Under the pieces are notes generated by a model. The model was not told where the DNA came from and did not search any database. It saw only the letters and a list, made by a program, of their open reading frames with translations. A DNA stretch of 64,000 nucleotides from positions 14,549 through 78,548 of the forward strand of contig DASWKF010000032.1 in NCBI GenBank assembly GCA_036396795.1. The letters are read 5' to 3'. Source of the DNA: JAHEEM01 sp036396795 (GTDB lineage: Bacteria; Pseudomonadota; Gammaproteobacteria; Steroidobacterales; Rariloculaceae). Both the position numbers and the translations under genes were made by a program. This document shows, in pieces, positions 18,523 to 27,522 of the stretch; position 1 is the stretch's first letter; each line of letters begins with the position of its first letter.

Positions 18523-19206
18523 ATGAACCAGCCGCAACACCGCAAGGTCCGCAGCTTCGTTCGCCGCCCCGGCCGCACCACGGCGGCCCAGAAGCGCGCG
18601 CTCGAAACACTGTGGCCGCGCTATGGCGTTCAAGCCGGCGGAAGGGTTTTGGACCTGGACGGCCTGTTCGGCAGAGTCGCGCCGGTGGTTCTGGAGATCG
18701 GCTTCGGCAACGGCGAGGCGCTGTTGACGGCAGCAGCAAACAAGCCGCAATGCAACTACCTCGGCGTCGAGGTGCACGAGCCCGGCATCGGTCACCTGCT
18801 GCTATTGCTCGAGCGGGCTCGCCTCGACAACGTCCGCATCGTCGCCGCGGACGCAGTGGAATTTCTCGACCATTGTCTCGAGCCTGCGTCCCTCGACGTC
18901 GTGAATCTGTTTTTCCCCGACCCATGGCCGAAGAAACGGCATCACAAACGCCGAATCGTGCAACCCAAGTTCGTCGCCGACGTGGCGCGAGCGCTCAAAC
19001 CCGGCGGTGTGCTGCACGTCGCCACCGACTGGCAACACTATGCCGAGCACATCATCCAAACGGTTTCAGCGAACCCCGAATTTACCCGGCGACCCGCGAC
19101 GGCGCGCGCGGAAGATGTGCGCCTTGAGCGTCCGCCGACCAAGTTCGAACGTCGCGGTCATCGCCTCGGCCACGAGATCCAGGATCTCCGTTTCTTGCGA
19201 CGCTGA
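18523..19206 (+). CDS. trmB: tRNA (guanine46-N7)-methyltransferase
   Basis: 227 aa, normal for TrmB. The enzyme uses SAM to make m7G46 in the tRNA variable loop. The SAM site is VVLEIGFGNGEALL (about 51-64). YLGVEVHEPGIGHLL, FFPDPWPKKRHHKRRIV and VATDWQHYAEHI are the family blocks; the PDPWPK motif is diagnostic. Ribosome signals upstream are poor (see the -10 feature). It stands alone and converges on the Rieske gene with only 3 bases between the stops. Confidence 0.96.
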   Translation: MNQPQHRKVRSFVRRPGRTTAAQKRALETLWPRYGVQAGGRVLDLDGLFGRVAPVVLEIGFGNGEALLTAAANKPQCNYLGVEVHEPGIGHLLLLLERARLDNVRIVAADAVEFLDHCLEPASLDVVNLFFPDPWPKKRHHKRRIVQPKFVADVARALKPGGVLHVATDWQHYAEHIIQTVSANPEFTRRPATARAEDVRLERPPTKFERRGHRLGHEIQDLRFLRR

Positions 19207-19209
19207 AGC

Positions 19210-19584
19210 TCAAAACCGCGCCAGAGTTTTTAACCGCTCGAGGTCCGCGACGCTCGCAAACACGGCGCCCTCGAAAATCTCGAGCGGCAGAGGCCTTAGC
19301 CTCGCGCCCACGCAAGGGCCGATGACGCAGACGCCGTCGTCGATGCGAAATTGCGCGCCGTGCGAGCGGCACAGAATGAGCTCGCGATCCTTGGTCAGGA
19401 ATTCGTTCGCCCGGAGATTGAGCTCGTGCCCGGCGTGCGGGCAGCGGTTGACATAGCCGTAGAGCTCGCCCTTTCGGCGAACGAGGAACAAAGCCAAGGG
19501 CCAGCTTCCCTCGCCCCAGCACAGCTCCAGGCAACCGCCGTCCGGGACATCGCCGAGGGCACAGAGTCGCGCTACCGCGCTCAC
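19210..19584 (-). CDS. Rieske [2Fe-2S] protein
   Basis: 124 aa when started at the GTG at 19584, which overlaps the upstream ampG stop by four bases (GTGA) with AGGAC nearby. The longer frame to 19725 lies inside ampG and is unlikely. Cluster ligands are Cys48-Pro-His50 (CPHAGHELN) and Cys72/His75 (CRSHGAQF). It is a small stand-alone ferredoxin-like Rieske protein, probably an electron carrier or the ferredoxin component of an oxygenase; no oxygenase subunit is nearby. It is co-transcribed with ampG. Confidence 0.85.
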   Translation of the reverse strand: MSAVARLCALGDVPDGGCLELCWGEGSWPLALFLVRRKGELYGYVNRCPHAGHELNLRANEFLTKDRELILCRSHGAQFRIDDGVCVIGPCVGARLRPLPLEIFEGAVFASVADLERLKTLARF

Positions 19585-20861
19585 GCGTCCTGCAGCGCCT
19601 CGCGCGTCGCCAGCGGATCGCTCGCGAACCAGGTGCGAAAGCGCAGCAGCAACAGCAGGCCCGGTATCGCGACGGCGGCCGCGAATGAGAAGTACGGCAG
19701 CCAGCCCATTTGCGTCGCGAGCCATCCTGTGGGTGCCGTCAACAGCACCCTCGGCAGCGTCGCCAGCGCCGAAAGCAGTGCGAATTGCGTGGCGGTGAAG
19801 CGCCGGTCCGTCAAGAAAGCCATGAATGCGAGCAGAGCTGACGTGCCCATGCCCTGCGTCAGATTCTCAAACGCGATCACGGCGGCGAGCCACCAGAGGT
19901 CGTAGCCGATGACCGAGAGCAGCGCGAACCCGAGAGTCGAGACGCCTTGAAGAATTCCAGCCGTCATCAGCGCTTTGTACATCCCTAGCTTCAAGGTAAG
20001 CGCGCCGCCGAGGAAAACGCCGAAGAGCAACGGCGCGAGCCCGAAGGCCTTGACGACCGCGCCGATCTCGGTGTTGGAGAACCCCGTCTGCAGATAGAAC
20101 GGTATCGTCATGTGGCTCGCGAGGTTGTCGCCGAGCTTGTAGATGAGGATGAACAGCAGCACCAGCCAGGCGCCGCTCGGCAGCTCATAGCGCCGGAAGA
20201 ACTCGAGGAAAGGACCGAGAAACGCGCTCGTGAGCGAGCTCGGCTGCTCTTCCGCCACTTTCGGTTCGGGCGCGAGCAGTGTAAAGACCATCATCACGGC
20301 CATGACGGCTGCCATGAACAGGTAGACGCCGCGAAAACCGATGATGTCCGCGAGGATCAGGCCGCCCGCCGATGCGAGCAACATTCCGGTCCGGTAACCG
20401 TAGGTGTTCATCATCGCGCCCAAGCCCTGCTCCGCGTCCGCAAGGCTTTCGCGGCGGTAGGCATCGATCACGACATCCTGGGACGCGGAAAAGAAGCTCA
20501 GCAAAAAAGACGCGGCGACGATCAGCCAAAGGCTGCGCCCGGGGTCCTGAAAGCCGAGCAAAACGATGCTAGCGACGAGACAACTCTGAAAGATCAGCAG
20601 CCAGCCGCGACGGCGGCCGAGCCCCAGCGGCTTGAATCTGTCGAGCAGGGGCGCCCAAAGAAACTTGAGGTTATACGGGAGTCCGACGAGCCCAATGAAT
20701 CCGATGGTCGTCAGATCGACGCCACCCTGCGTGAGCCAGGCCTGAAGCACCGTGAGCGTGAGCAGCAGGGGCAGCCCCGACGCGAAACCCATCGCGCCGG
20801 CGAGCCACAGCCGCGGCGTCAGCAACACGCGCCAGCTGGCGCTGCCGCCGTCAAAGGTCAT
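19581..20861 (-). CDS. ampG: AmpG-type muropeptide permease (MFS)
   Basis: 426 aa, about 12 membrane helices. The N-terminal pattern GAMGFASGLPLLLTLTVLQ and GFIGLVGLPYNLKFLWAPLL, followed by LLSFFSASQDVVIDAYRRES, are signatures of AmpG-like permeases. These import anhydro-muropeptides for cell-wall recycling. Its start overlaps the end of the xth gene by 11 bases and its stop overlaps the Rieske start. It could be another AmpG-like MFS carrier, since substrate is not proven. Confidence 0.85.
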   Translation of the reverse strand: MTFDGGSASWRVLLTPRLWLAGAMGFASGLPLLLTLTVLQAWLTQGGVDLTTIGFIGLVGLPYNLKFLWAPLLDRFKPLGLGRRRGWLLIFQSCLVASIVLLGFQDPGRSLWLIVAASFLLSFFSASQDVVIDAYRRESLADAEQGLGAMMNTYGYRTGMLLASAGGLILADIIGFRGVYLFMAAVMAVMMVFTLLAPEPKVAEEQPSSLTSAFLGPFLEFFRRYELPSGAWLVLLFILIYKLGDNLASHMTIPFYLQTGFSNTEIGAVVKAFGLAPLLFGVFLGGALTLKLGMYKALMTAGILQGVSTLGFALLSVIGYDLWWLAAVIAFENLTQGMGTSALLAFMAFLTDRRFTATQFALLSALATLPRVLLTAPTGWLATQMGWLPYFSFAAAVAIPGLLLLLRFRTWFASDPLATREALQDA

Positions 20862-21621
20862 AGTCGATCGTCAAGGGAGCATGATCGGAGAAACGCCTGC
20901 TCTTGTAGATCGCGGCGCGTCTGACCGTGCCGTGGAGTCCCTCCGAGATGAGCTGATAATCGATCCGCCATCCGACGTTCTTCTCCCAGGCGCGCCCTCG
21001 GTTGGACCACCACGTGTACTGCTCAGGCTCCTGGTTGATGCTGCGGAAGGCGTCGACGTAGCCGCCCGCGCCCAAGGTCGCCTCCATCCAGGCGCGCTCT
21101 TCCGGCAGGAAGCCCGAATTTTTCTGATTGCCGCGCCAATTCTTGAGGTCGATGGCTTTGTGAGCGATGTTGAAGTCACCGCAGAGGATATAGGTCTTGG
21201 ACCGCCGGCGAAGCATCGCGAGATGTTTCTCGAAAACCTCCAGGAAGCGGAATTTTGCCGCCTGCCGGGCCTCGCCGGACGAGCCGGAGGGCAAATAGAC
21301 GCTGACGACCACGAGATCGCCGAAATCGGCCTCCAGATAGCGGCCCTCGGCGTCGAACTCCTCCGAGCCGAAGCCCTTGATCACTCGCGCGGGCTGCTCG
21401 CGGCTGTAGAGCGCCACGCCACTGTAACCGGGGCGCACGGCACCGAAAACGTAGCGGTAATAATTTCTCCGCTCAAAGGGTGTTCCGCTGAGCTGAAATT
21501 CCTTGGCCTTGATCTCCTGCACGCAGAGCACGTCCGCTTGCTGTCTCGAGAACCAATCGAAGAACCCCTTGCGCGCCGCCGAGCGCAAGCCGTTGGCATT
21601 GAAAGTAATGATTCTGGTCAC
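20851..21621 (-). CDS. xth: exodeoxyribonuclease III
   Basis: 256 aa. It is an AP endonuclease and 3'-5' exonuclease for base-excision repair. The N-terminus IITFNANGLRSAARKGFFDW, then LCVQEIKAKEFQL (catalytic Glu), YILCGDFNIAHKAIDL, and the final FSDHAPLTIDYDL (catalytic Asp-His) are the ExoIII blocks. It is the first gene of an xth-ampG-Rieske overlapping run and is divergent from pyrE with 59 bp between. Confidence 0.95.
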   Translation of the reverse strand: MTRIITFNANGLRSAARKGFFDWFSRQQADVLCVQEIKAKEFQLSGTPFERRNYYRYVFGAVRPGYSGVALYSREQPARVIKGFGSEEFDAEGRYLEADFGDLVVVSVYLPSGSSGEARQAAKFRFLEVFEKHLAMLRRRSKTYILCGDFNIAHKAIDLKNWRGNQKNSGFLPEERAWMEATLGAGGYVDAFRSINQEPEQYTWWSNRGRAWEKNVGWRIDYQLISEGLHGTVRRAAIYKSRRFSDHAPLTIDYDL

Positions 21622-21680
21622 CGCCGGCTACTCGCAATGCCTGGGAAGCGCGTATCATACAGAACGCGATCAGGGTGATC

Positions 21681-22343
21681 ATGGAAGCGTACAAGACACA
21701 GTTTCTCGAGCTGTCGTTGGAGCTGGGCGTGCTCAGATTCGGCGAGTTCGAGCTCAAGTCGGGACGTACCAGCCCATATTTCTTCAATGCCGGGCTCTTC
21801 AACACCGGCTACGCCGCTGCGAAGCTCGGGCGTTGCTACGCGTCGGCGATCGCGGCAATGGATTTCGAGTTCGACATGCTCTTCGGCCCCGCCTACAAGG
21901 GCATCGGTCTGGTGACGCTCACCGCCGCAGCGCTGGCGGAGCATTACGATCTCGACTACCCGTTCGCCTTCAATCGCAAGGAGGCGAAAGACCATGGCGA
22001 GGGCGGCCGGAGCATTGGCGCGCCGATCACGGGCCGTGTGCTGATTCTCGACGACGTCATCACCGCGGGCACGGCGATCAGGGAAATCGTCGAGCTCATC
22101 AAGGAGGCCGGCGCCCAGCCCGCCGGAGTGCTCGTGGCCTTGGACCGGGAGGAGATCGGCGGGCGCAATCGGCTGTCGGCCGTCAGCGAGCTCGAGCAGG
22201 CCCTGGGAGTCCCGATACGCAGCATCATCTCCTTGACCGATCTCGTCGATCACCTGGAGGAGGAGAGCGAATATGCGAGCTTTCTGCCCAGCGTGCGCTC
22301 CTACCGCAATCGCTACGGCATCGCGCAGTCGCGCAGGAACTAG
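21681..22343 (+). CDS. pyrE: orotate phosphoribosyltransferase
   Basis: 220 aa from the ATG at 21681 (a GTG at 21675 is also in frame). It makes orotidine 5'-phosphate in pyrimidine synthesis. FGEFELKSGRTSPYFFNAGL (about 18-37) and the PRPP-binding VLILDDVITAGTAIREIV (about 119-136) are definitive. The Lys-rich loop FNRKEAKDHGEGG covers the active site. It is divergent from xth, a common gammaproteobacterial arrangement. Confidence 0.97.
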   Translation: MEAYKTQFLELSLELGVLRFGEFELKSGRTSPYFFNAGLFNTGYAAAKLGRCYASAIAAMDFEFDMLFGPAYKGIGLVTLTAAALAEHYDLDYPFAFNRKEAKDHGEGGRSIGAPITGRVLILDDVITAGTAIREIVELIKEAGAQPAGVLVALDREEIGGRNRLSAVSELEQALGVPIRSIISLTDLVDHLEEESEYASFLPSVRSYRNRYGIAQSRRN

Positions 22344-22448
22344 CCGGCAGGGCACGGCCTTTTCACGGAACTGAGGCCCATTGCCCTTCCGGGTCCGGCG
22401 GATCTGTTATATCTTCGAAGGTTCCGAAGTCGGCGAACTTTGACATAA

Positions 22449-23090
22449 GTGAATCCGCGAATCTCACGGCAGCTGCTGGCGGCGCTTTGTTTGATCGTTC
22501 TGGGCGCGTCCCAGGCGGTGGCTCAGCAGCGGCTGTACCGTTGGGTGGACGACCAGGGGGTGGTTCACTATGGGGATCGCGTGCCGCCGGAGTACGCAGG
22601 CCGCGACCGGGACCTGCTCAATACCCAGGGTGTGACCGTGGGCGCCGAGGAAGGCGCGATCACCGACGAGGAGCGCGCCGAGCTCGAGCGGCGCGAGGCT
22701 GTCGAGAGCGCCGACAGGCAGGCTCGCGTCGAGAACGCCCGGCGCGATCAGGTATTGCTCGACACTTATCTGTCCGTCGGCGAAATCGAGCAGCTCAGAG
22801 ACCGCCGCTTGGAGCTGCTGGCAGCCCAAATCAAGGTCACCGAGCAATATCTGGCCAATCTGCGCAAGCGCCTGGCCCGCCTGCAGAGCGAGGCCTCCAA
22901 CTACAAGCCCTACAGCGACGACGCCGACGCCCCGGACGTCCCCGAGAACCTGGGCCTGGAGCTGTCCCGCACGCTCGCCTCGATCACCGTCTACGAGCAG
23001 ACGCTCATGCGCAGCCGCGCGGAGCAAGACTCTCTCTCGAGGGCTTTCGCCAGGGATATCGAACGCTTTCGCGAGCTGAAGGGCGGCTGA
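22449..23090 (+). CDS. exported DUF4124 protein with coiled coil
   Basis: 213 aa, GTG start. Residues 1-24 are a signal peptide ending in AVAQ. Residues 26-50 (RLYRWVDDQGVVHYGDRVPP) are the DUF4124 motif, seen in many periplasmic proteins. Residues 70-213 are charged and helical, probably a coiled coil. There is no enzymatic motif. The intergenic gap before it has a TATATC-like -10 box at about 22410. It converges on dut. Confidence 0.8.
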   Translation: MNPRISRQLLAALCLIVLGASQAVAQQRLYRWVDDQGVVHYGDRVPPEYAGRDRDLLNTQGVTVGAEEGAITDEERAELERREAVESADRQARVENARRDQVLLDTYLSVGEIEQLRDRRLELLAAQIKVTEQYLANLRKRLARLQSEASNYKPYSDDADAPDVPENLGLELSRTLASITVYEQTLMRSRAEQDSLSRAFARDIERFRELKGG

Positions 23091-23097
23091 GCCGCCG

Positions 23098-23568
23098 TCA
23101 GTGTTTACCCGAGTGGCCGAAGCCGCCGGCGCCGCGGCCGCTCTGCTCGAACGACTCCACGACCTCGAACTGAGCCTCGACGACGGGAACGATCACCAGC
23201 TGCGCGACGCGGTCTCCGGGCTCGATGCGAAAACGGGTCGCACCTCGGTTCCACACCGAGATCATCAGCTGGCCCTGATAGTCCGAATCGATCAACCCGA
23301 CGAGGTTGCCGAGGACGATCCCGTGCTTATGCCCCAGGCCCGATCGCGGCAGGACGACGGCGGCAAGCGTCGGATCGTCGAGATGTATCGCCAGTCCCGA
23401 GGGAATCAGCTCGCAGTCGCCGGGATCGAGCTCCAACGGCGCATCGATGCAGGCCCGCAGATCGACGCCAGCCGAACCCGCCGTCGCCTTGCTCGGCAGC
23501 GGAATATCCCTGCCTAAACGCTCGTCGAGTATCTTGAGCTTGACGCGCCGCAGCGCCCGTTCCTTCAT
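23098..23568 (-). CDS. dut: dUTP pyrophosphatase
   Basis: 156 aa, the normal trimeric dUTPase length. It hydrolyses dUTP to dUMP and keeps uracil out of DNA. The five motifs are visible: AGSAGVDLRA, PRSGLGHKHGI, GLIDSDYQG, RVAQLVIVPV and the C-terminal GRGAGGFGHSGKH. It starts 35 bases after the coaBC stop, matching the common coaBC-dut operon. Confidence 0.97.
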   Translation of the reverse strand: MKERALRRVKLKILDERLGRDIPLPSKATAGSAGVDLRACIDAPLELDPGDCELIPSGLAIHLDDPTLAAVVLPRSGLGHKHGIVLGNLVGLIDSDYQGQLMISVWNRGATRFRIEPGDRVAQLVIVPVVEAQFEVVESFEQSGRGAGGFGHSGKH

Positions 23569-23603
23569 CTGCCCTGGCGGGAGTCAGTGGCCTGTGGCGG
23601 CCA

Positions 23604-24857
23604 CTAGACCGGCAACCGGGCCCGGGACGGGCCGCCGGTCTCGCTGCGCGAGGCGCGAAAACGCTCCGCGATCAGCCCGATGAGGCGTTGGGCGAGCACC
23701 GACTTCGTCGCCCGCTCGAGCGTGCGCTCGCCGCCTTTCCAAAGCACGGTCAAGGCATTGGTCTCCTGATCGAAACCGCGGTCGGCGCCGACGAGATTCG
23801 CCGCCATCATGTCCACGTCCTTGTTGTCGAGCTTTTCCCGGGCGTGACGAGCCACATCCTGGGTCTCGGCCGCGAAGCCGACCGTGAATGGCCTGTCGGG
23901 AAGCGCGGCGACACTTGCGAGCGTATCGGGCGAGCGCACCAGCGCCAGATTCATTTCCTCGTCTTTGCGCTTGATCTTGTGGGGCGACGGCGAGCGCGGG
24001 CGGTAGTCCGAGACCGCGGCGCAGCCGATGAATATGTCGGCGCCGCGGACGTGCTGCTGGACCGCGGCATGCATTTGCTCCGCGGTCTCGACGTCGATTC
24101 GCTCGATTCCGCGAGGCGCGGGCAGCGCCACGGGGCCGCTCACGAGCAGCACTTCGGCGCCGGCCTGCTGGGCGGCCTGCGCCAGTGCGTAGCCCATCTT
24201 GCCGGAGCTGCGGTTGGTAATGTAGCGAACGGGGTCGATCGGCTCTCGCGTCGGCCCCGCGGTGATGACGACGCGCGTCCCCTTGAGAGCCTGGGACGTC
24301 AGGCGCGTCGGCGTTTCGAAAACCGCGGCGACGATCTGCTCGGGCTCCAGCATCCGTCCGGGCCCAACCTCGCCGCAGGCGTGAGAGCCGACCGCCGGGC
24401 CCAAGAACCTGACGCCTCGCTCCTCGAGCAGGCGCCGGTTGTGCTGTACGGCGGGATGCTGCCACATCATCTGGTTCATGGCCGGAACGAGAATCACCGG
24501 CGACGTCGTCGCCAAGCAGAGCGTGGCGAGCAGGTCGGGCGCCAGACCGTTGGCCAGCGTGCCGATGCAGTGGGCCGTGGCGGGCGCGATGATCACCAGA
24601 TCGGCCCAGCGGGCGAGCTCGATGTGCCCCATCGCCGCTTCGGCCTCCGGATCCCATAGATCATCGCGCACCCGCCGAGAGGACACGGCTTGGAAGGTCA
24701 CCGGAGAGACGAATTCGCGCGCGCCCCGGGTCATGACGACCTGCACGTCGGCGCCGCGCTCGACGAGCCGGCGCACGAGCTCCGGGCTCTTGTAAGCGGC
24801 GATCCCGCCGCTCACGCCGAGAAGAATCTTCGGCCCCTCGCCCTGTGTCGCGTCCAC
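23604..24857 (-). CDS. coaBC: bifunctional phosphopantothenoylcysteine decarboxylase / synthase
   Basis: 417 aa from the GTG at 24857, which has GAGGG 6 bases upstream; the frame extends to 25001 but without family similarity. CoaC domain (about 10-180): ILLGVSGGIAAYKSPELV, the active-site PAMNQMMW, and HACGEVGPGRM. CoaB domain (about 195-400): VVITAGPTREPIDPVRYITN and the KIKR loop. It makes 4'-phosphopantetheine in coenzyme A synthesis. It is divergent from radC and followed by dut. Confidence 0.95.
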   Translation of the reverse strand: MDATQGEGPKILLGVSGGIAAYKSPELVRRLVERGADVQVVMTRGAREFVSPVTFQAVSSRRVRDDLWDPEAEAAMGHIELARWADLVIIAPATAHCIGTLANGLAPDLLATLCLATTSPVILVPAMNQMMWQHPAVQHNRRLLEERGVRFLGPAVGSHACGEVGPGRMLEPEQIVAAVFETPTRLTSQALKGTRVVITAGPTREPIDPVRYITNRSSGKMGYALAQAAQQAGAEVLLVSGPVALPAPRGIERIDVETAEQMHAAVQQHVRGADIFIGCAAVSDYRPRSPSPHKIKRKDEEMNLALVRSPDTLASVAALPDRPFTVGFAAETQDVARHAREKLDNKDVDMMAANLVGADRGFDQETNALTVLWKGGERTLERATKSVLAQRLIGLIAERFRASRSETGGPSRARLPV

Positions 24858-25014
24858 CCAAAGCCCTCGTTGCGCCGCTCGCCGCAGCTTAGCCGCAAGG
24901 TCAGGCGTTTTCCACCGACGCGGTGCGCATTTCTCGCGGTTCGGGCGCCTAAAGTCGGCTGGCTCAGGGGTCCCGAGGCGCCTAGAGTCCCACCGATGCA
25001 ATCAGGCCACGTCG

Positions 25015-25689
25015 ATGTCGATCAAGCAACGGCCGGTCTCTGAACAGCCGAGGGAGCGGCTGCAGAGGGCGGGCCCGTCCGGATTGTCGGATGCGGAGCT
25101 GCTCGCGCTGCTGCTGGGCAACGGCCCGGCGGGCGGAGACGCGCTCGGTCTCGCCTTCGATCTGCTCGATCGCTGCGGCGAGCTCGGCAAGGTGCTCGCG
25201 GCGGGCCAGGCGGAGCTCTGCGCTGTGGCGGGGGTGGGCGCGGCCAAGGCGGCCCGATTGCAAGCAGCGCTGGAGCTCGGCCGCCGCTACTTCCAGGGGC
25301 CGGTCAAGGCCCGCCTTTCGCTGCGCGCTCCGAATGATGCAGCGCGCTTCTTCCGTGCGCAGCTCGGCGATCTGCCGCACGAGGTGTTCGCTTGCCTTTT
25401 TCTCGACACGCGCCACCGCCTGATCCGCTACGAAGCGCTGTTCCGCGGCTCCATAGACGGCGCCACGGTGCATCCGCGCGAGGTGGTCAAGAGAGCCCTG
25501 CACCACAATGCCGCGGCGATGATCGTCGGCCATAACCACCCGTCCGGGGTCGCCGAGCCCAGCGAAGCCGATCGCGGCATCACGCTGAAGCTGGTCCGGG
25601 CGCTCGAGCTCGTGGAGATTCGCCTGCTCGACCACCTCGTGGTCGGCCGGGAGGGGCATGTCTCGCTCGCGGAGCTGGGGTGGATCTAG
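25015..25689 (+). CDS. radC: RadC-family JAMM-domain protein
   Basis: 224 aa. An N-terminal helix-hairpin-helix-like UPF0758 region (LSDAELLALLLGNG) is followed by a JAMM/MPN domain. Its zinc motif is VGHNHPSGVAEPSEADRGIT (about 169-188). The family is named for a misassigned DNA-repair locus and its function remains unsettled. It sits before rpmB-rpmG on the same strand, the classic gammaproteobacterial order, and is divergent from coaBC. Confidence 0.95.
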   Translation: MSIKQRPVSEQPRERLQRAGPSGLSDAELLALLLGNGPAGGDALGLAFDLLDRCGELGKVLAAGQAELCAVAGVGAAKAARLQAALELGRRYFQGPVKARLSLRAPNDAARFFRAQLGDLPHEVFACLFLDTRHRLIRYEALFRGSIDGATVHPREVVKRALHHNAAAMIVGHNHPSGVAEPSEADRGITLKLVRALELVEIRLLDHLVVGREGHVSLAELGWI

Positions 25690-25703
25690 GCCTCGCCAGC
25701 GGG

Positions 25704-25709
25704 TATAGT
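25704..25709 (+). promoter_or_regulatory. candidate -10 box of rpmB-rpmG
   Basis: TATAGT lies 41 bases before the rpmB ATG, in the short gap after radC. A convincing -35 box is not seen at 16-18 bases. AGGAAA provides the ribosome site. Confidence 0.35.
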
Positions 25710-25749
25710 GCCCGGCCTGCTGCTTTCCTTGGCCCCGCAGGAAACCGCG

Positions 25750-25986
25750 ATGTCCAGAGTATGCCAGGTAACCGGGAAACGCCCGATGACGGGAAACAAC
25801 GTTTCTCACGCCAATAACAAGACGCGCCGGCGCTTCTTGCCGAATCTGCATACCCAGCGTTTTTGGCTACCGTCGGAGAAACGCTTCATCAAGCTGCGGG
25901 TCTCGCACAAGGGCCTGAGAATCATCGACAAGCTCGGGATCGAGCAGGTCGTGCAAGACCTTCGAGCCCGCGGCAAAGCCGTTTAG
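25750..25986 (+). CDS. rpmB: 50S ribosomal protein L28
   Basis: 78 aa. MSRVCQVTGKRPMTGNNVSH and NNKTRRRFLPNLHTQRFW are the L28 signature. It has only one cysteine, so it is the zinc-free form. ATG at 25750 with AGGAAA upstream; the longer frame to 25708 is unlikely. It is followed 14 bases later by rpmG. Confidence 0.97.
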   Translation: MSRVCQVTGKRPMTGNNVSHANNKTRRRFLPNLHTQRFWLPSEKRFIKLRVSHKGLRIIDKLGIEQVVQDLRARGKAV

Positions 25987-26000
25987 ACGAGGAGACCGAC

Positions 26001-26156
26001 GTGAGAGAGAAGATCCGGCTCATGTCTTCCGCGGGCACGGGCCACTACTATACGACGACGAAAAACAAGCGACTTCATCCGGAGAAGATGGAGGTCAAGA
26101 AATACGATCCGACGATCCGCAAGCACGTCGTCTATAAGGAAACCAAGATCAAGTAA
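26001..26156 (+). CDS. rpmG: 50S ribosomal protein L33
   Basis: 51 aa from the GTG at 26001, with GAGGAGA 9 bases upstream. MREKIRLMSSAGTGHYYTT and KMEVKKYDPTIRKHVVYKE are the L33 pattern. It contains no cysteine, so it is the zinc-independent type, consistent with the L28 form beside it. Forms the rpmB-rpmG operon. Confidence 0.97.
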   Translation: MREKIRLMSSAGTGHYYTTTKNKRLHPEKMEVKKYDPTIRKHVVYKETKIK

Positions 26157-26176
26157 GCCGCCTCGCGGCCGCGTAC

Positions 26177-27397
26177 TCAAGCCGTCGCCGGCTGAGGCGT
26201 ATCGGCGAACGACTTGAGATAGAGCGCGAACTCCTGAAGCTTTTGAATGCCGCTGGCCTCGGCCCTGCTGCACCACTCCTTGAAGTCGGACAAGAGATGC
26301 TCGTTGCTGCGGTGTGACCCCGCCCAGAGCTCTTTGAGCTCGTTGCGGAACTCCAACACCGTCTTGAAGCTCGGATGGCGCGCCATCAGGTCGTCCAAGC
26401 GCTTCTGTGAGCTCGCATCCAGCATGCTCGGATGCCAGCTCAATAATCGCCTGACACGCCCGAGAATCGCGCTGGCGTTCTCGCCGACGCGTTCCAGCTC
26501 GTTACGCAGCACCGGCAGGGTTACGCTTTGAGTGTAGTGCCGTAATACGTGCATGCGGTTGACGATGATCGATCGCAGCACCTTGATATCGAGCGTCCCG
26601 GGACGTCCGGCGAGCTCCGGTTGAGGTGCTACGCGCCTCACCTTCACGAGGCCCAGCGCCGCGAGCAGCTTCACGTGCAGCCAACCCAGGTCGATTTCTC
26701 CGCGACGCACCGAGAACTTCGCCGAGCTCGGGAACGCGTGGTGGTTGTTATGCAGCTCCTCGCCGGCGATGAATACGGCGAACGGCCATAAGTTGGTCGA
26801 GGCATCGTCGGTATCGAAGCTCCGGTAGCCCTTGGCATGCCCGAGACCGTTGATCACGCCGGCCGCGAGCAGCGGCATCGTGATGAGCTGAATCGCAAGC
26901 AATATGATTCCGGGGACGCCGAACAGCAACAGGTCGAGAATCGCCAACAGTGCTATTCCGGCGTTGGGGCACCGTCCGTAGACGCGCCTTTCGAGCCAGT
27001 CGTCCGGGGTGCCCTTCGAGTATTTCTCCAGGGTTTCCGCTTTAGCGGCTTCGGCTCGATAGAGCTCCGCGCCCCGAAGCAAGACCTCTTTGAGCCCGAA
27101 AATCTTCGGGCTGTGCGGATCTCCTTCGGTCTCGCAACAGGCGTGATGCTTGCGATGCACGGCGACCCATTCCTTGGTGCTGGCGCCGGTGGTGATCCAG
27201 AGCCACAGGCGGAAGAAGTGCCGCAACGCCGGATGCAAATCGATCGCCCGGTGCGCCTGATCGCGATGGTAGTAGAGGGTGATTCCGAGCAGCGTGATAT
27301 GCATCGTCAGCAAGACGACGCCGACATAGCCCCAAAATCCCAATCCGATAAGCCCGTAGTAGTTGTCGAAGATGAATTGCACGTCGGTATCCAGCAT
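26177..27397 (-). CDS. acyl-lipid/acyl-CoA delta-9 desaturase
   Basis: 406 aa. It has the three histidine boxes of membrane di-iron desaturases: HRDQAHR (about 45), HRKHH (about 84) and HNNHH (about 217). Four hydrophobic helices lie between them. It introduces a cis double bond into fatty acyl chains. The C-terminal 80 residues are a soluble helical tail (ELKELWAGSHRSNEHLLSDF, then EWCSRAEASGIQKLQEFALY) that resembles the end of ISL3-type transposases. Similar tails occur in DesA-like desaturases as far as I recall. I use the ATG at 27397 next to a GTG at 27400. It is convergent with rpmG and divergent from mutM. Confidence 0.88.
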   Translation of the reverse strand: MLDTDVQFIFDNYYGLIGLGFWGYVGVVLLTMHITLLGITLYYHRDQAHRAIDLHPALRHFFRLWLWITTGASTKEWVAVHRKHHACCETEGDPHSPKIFGLKEVLLRGAELYRAEAAKAETLEKYSKGTPDDWLERRVYGRCPNAGIALLAILDLLLFGVPGIILLAIQLITMPLLAAGVINGLGHAKGYRSFDTDDASTNLWPFAVFIAGEELHNNHHAFPSSAKFSVRRGEIDLGWLHVKLLAALGLVKVRRVAPQPELAGRPGTLDIKVLRSIIVNRMHVLRHYTQSVTLPVLRNELERVGENASAILGRVRRLLSWHPSMLDASSQKRLDDLMARHPSFKTVLEFRNELKELWAGSHRSNEHLLSDFKEWCSRAEASGIQKLQEFALYLKSFADTPQPATA

Positions 27398-27522
27398 CAC
27401 CGTGGCGAAAGCGCCTCACTATAGCGGAAGCACCTATCTACTCCAAGGTAGTCGCCGGAGCTGTGCAAGGCCTCACAGTTCCACATATGGTCGCGCTCGA
27501 CGACACCGCGTAAGCTCGGAGC

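Noticed and set aside
21503..23173. 556-aa open frame across pyrE and the DUF4124 gene
   Set aside because: It is an Arg-rich shadow of two genes with clear families in another frame.
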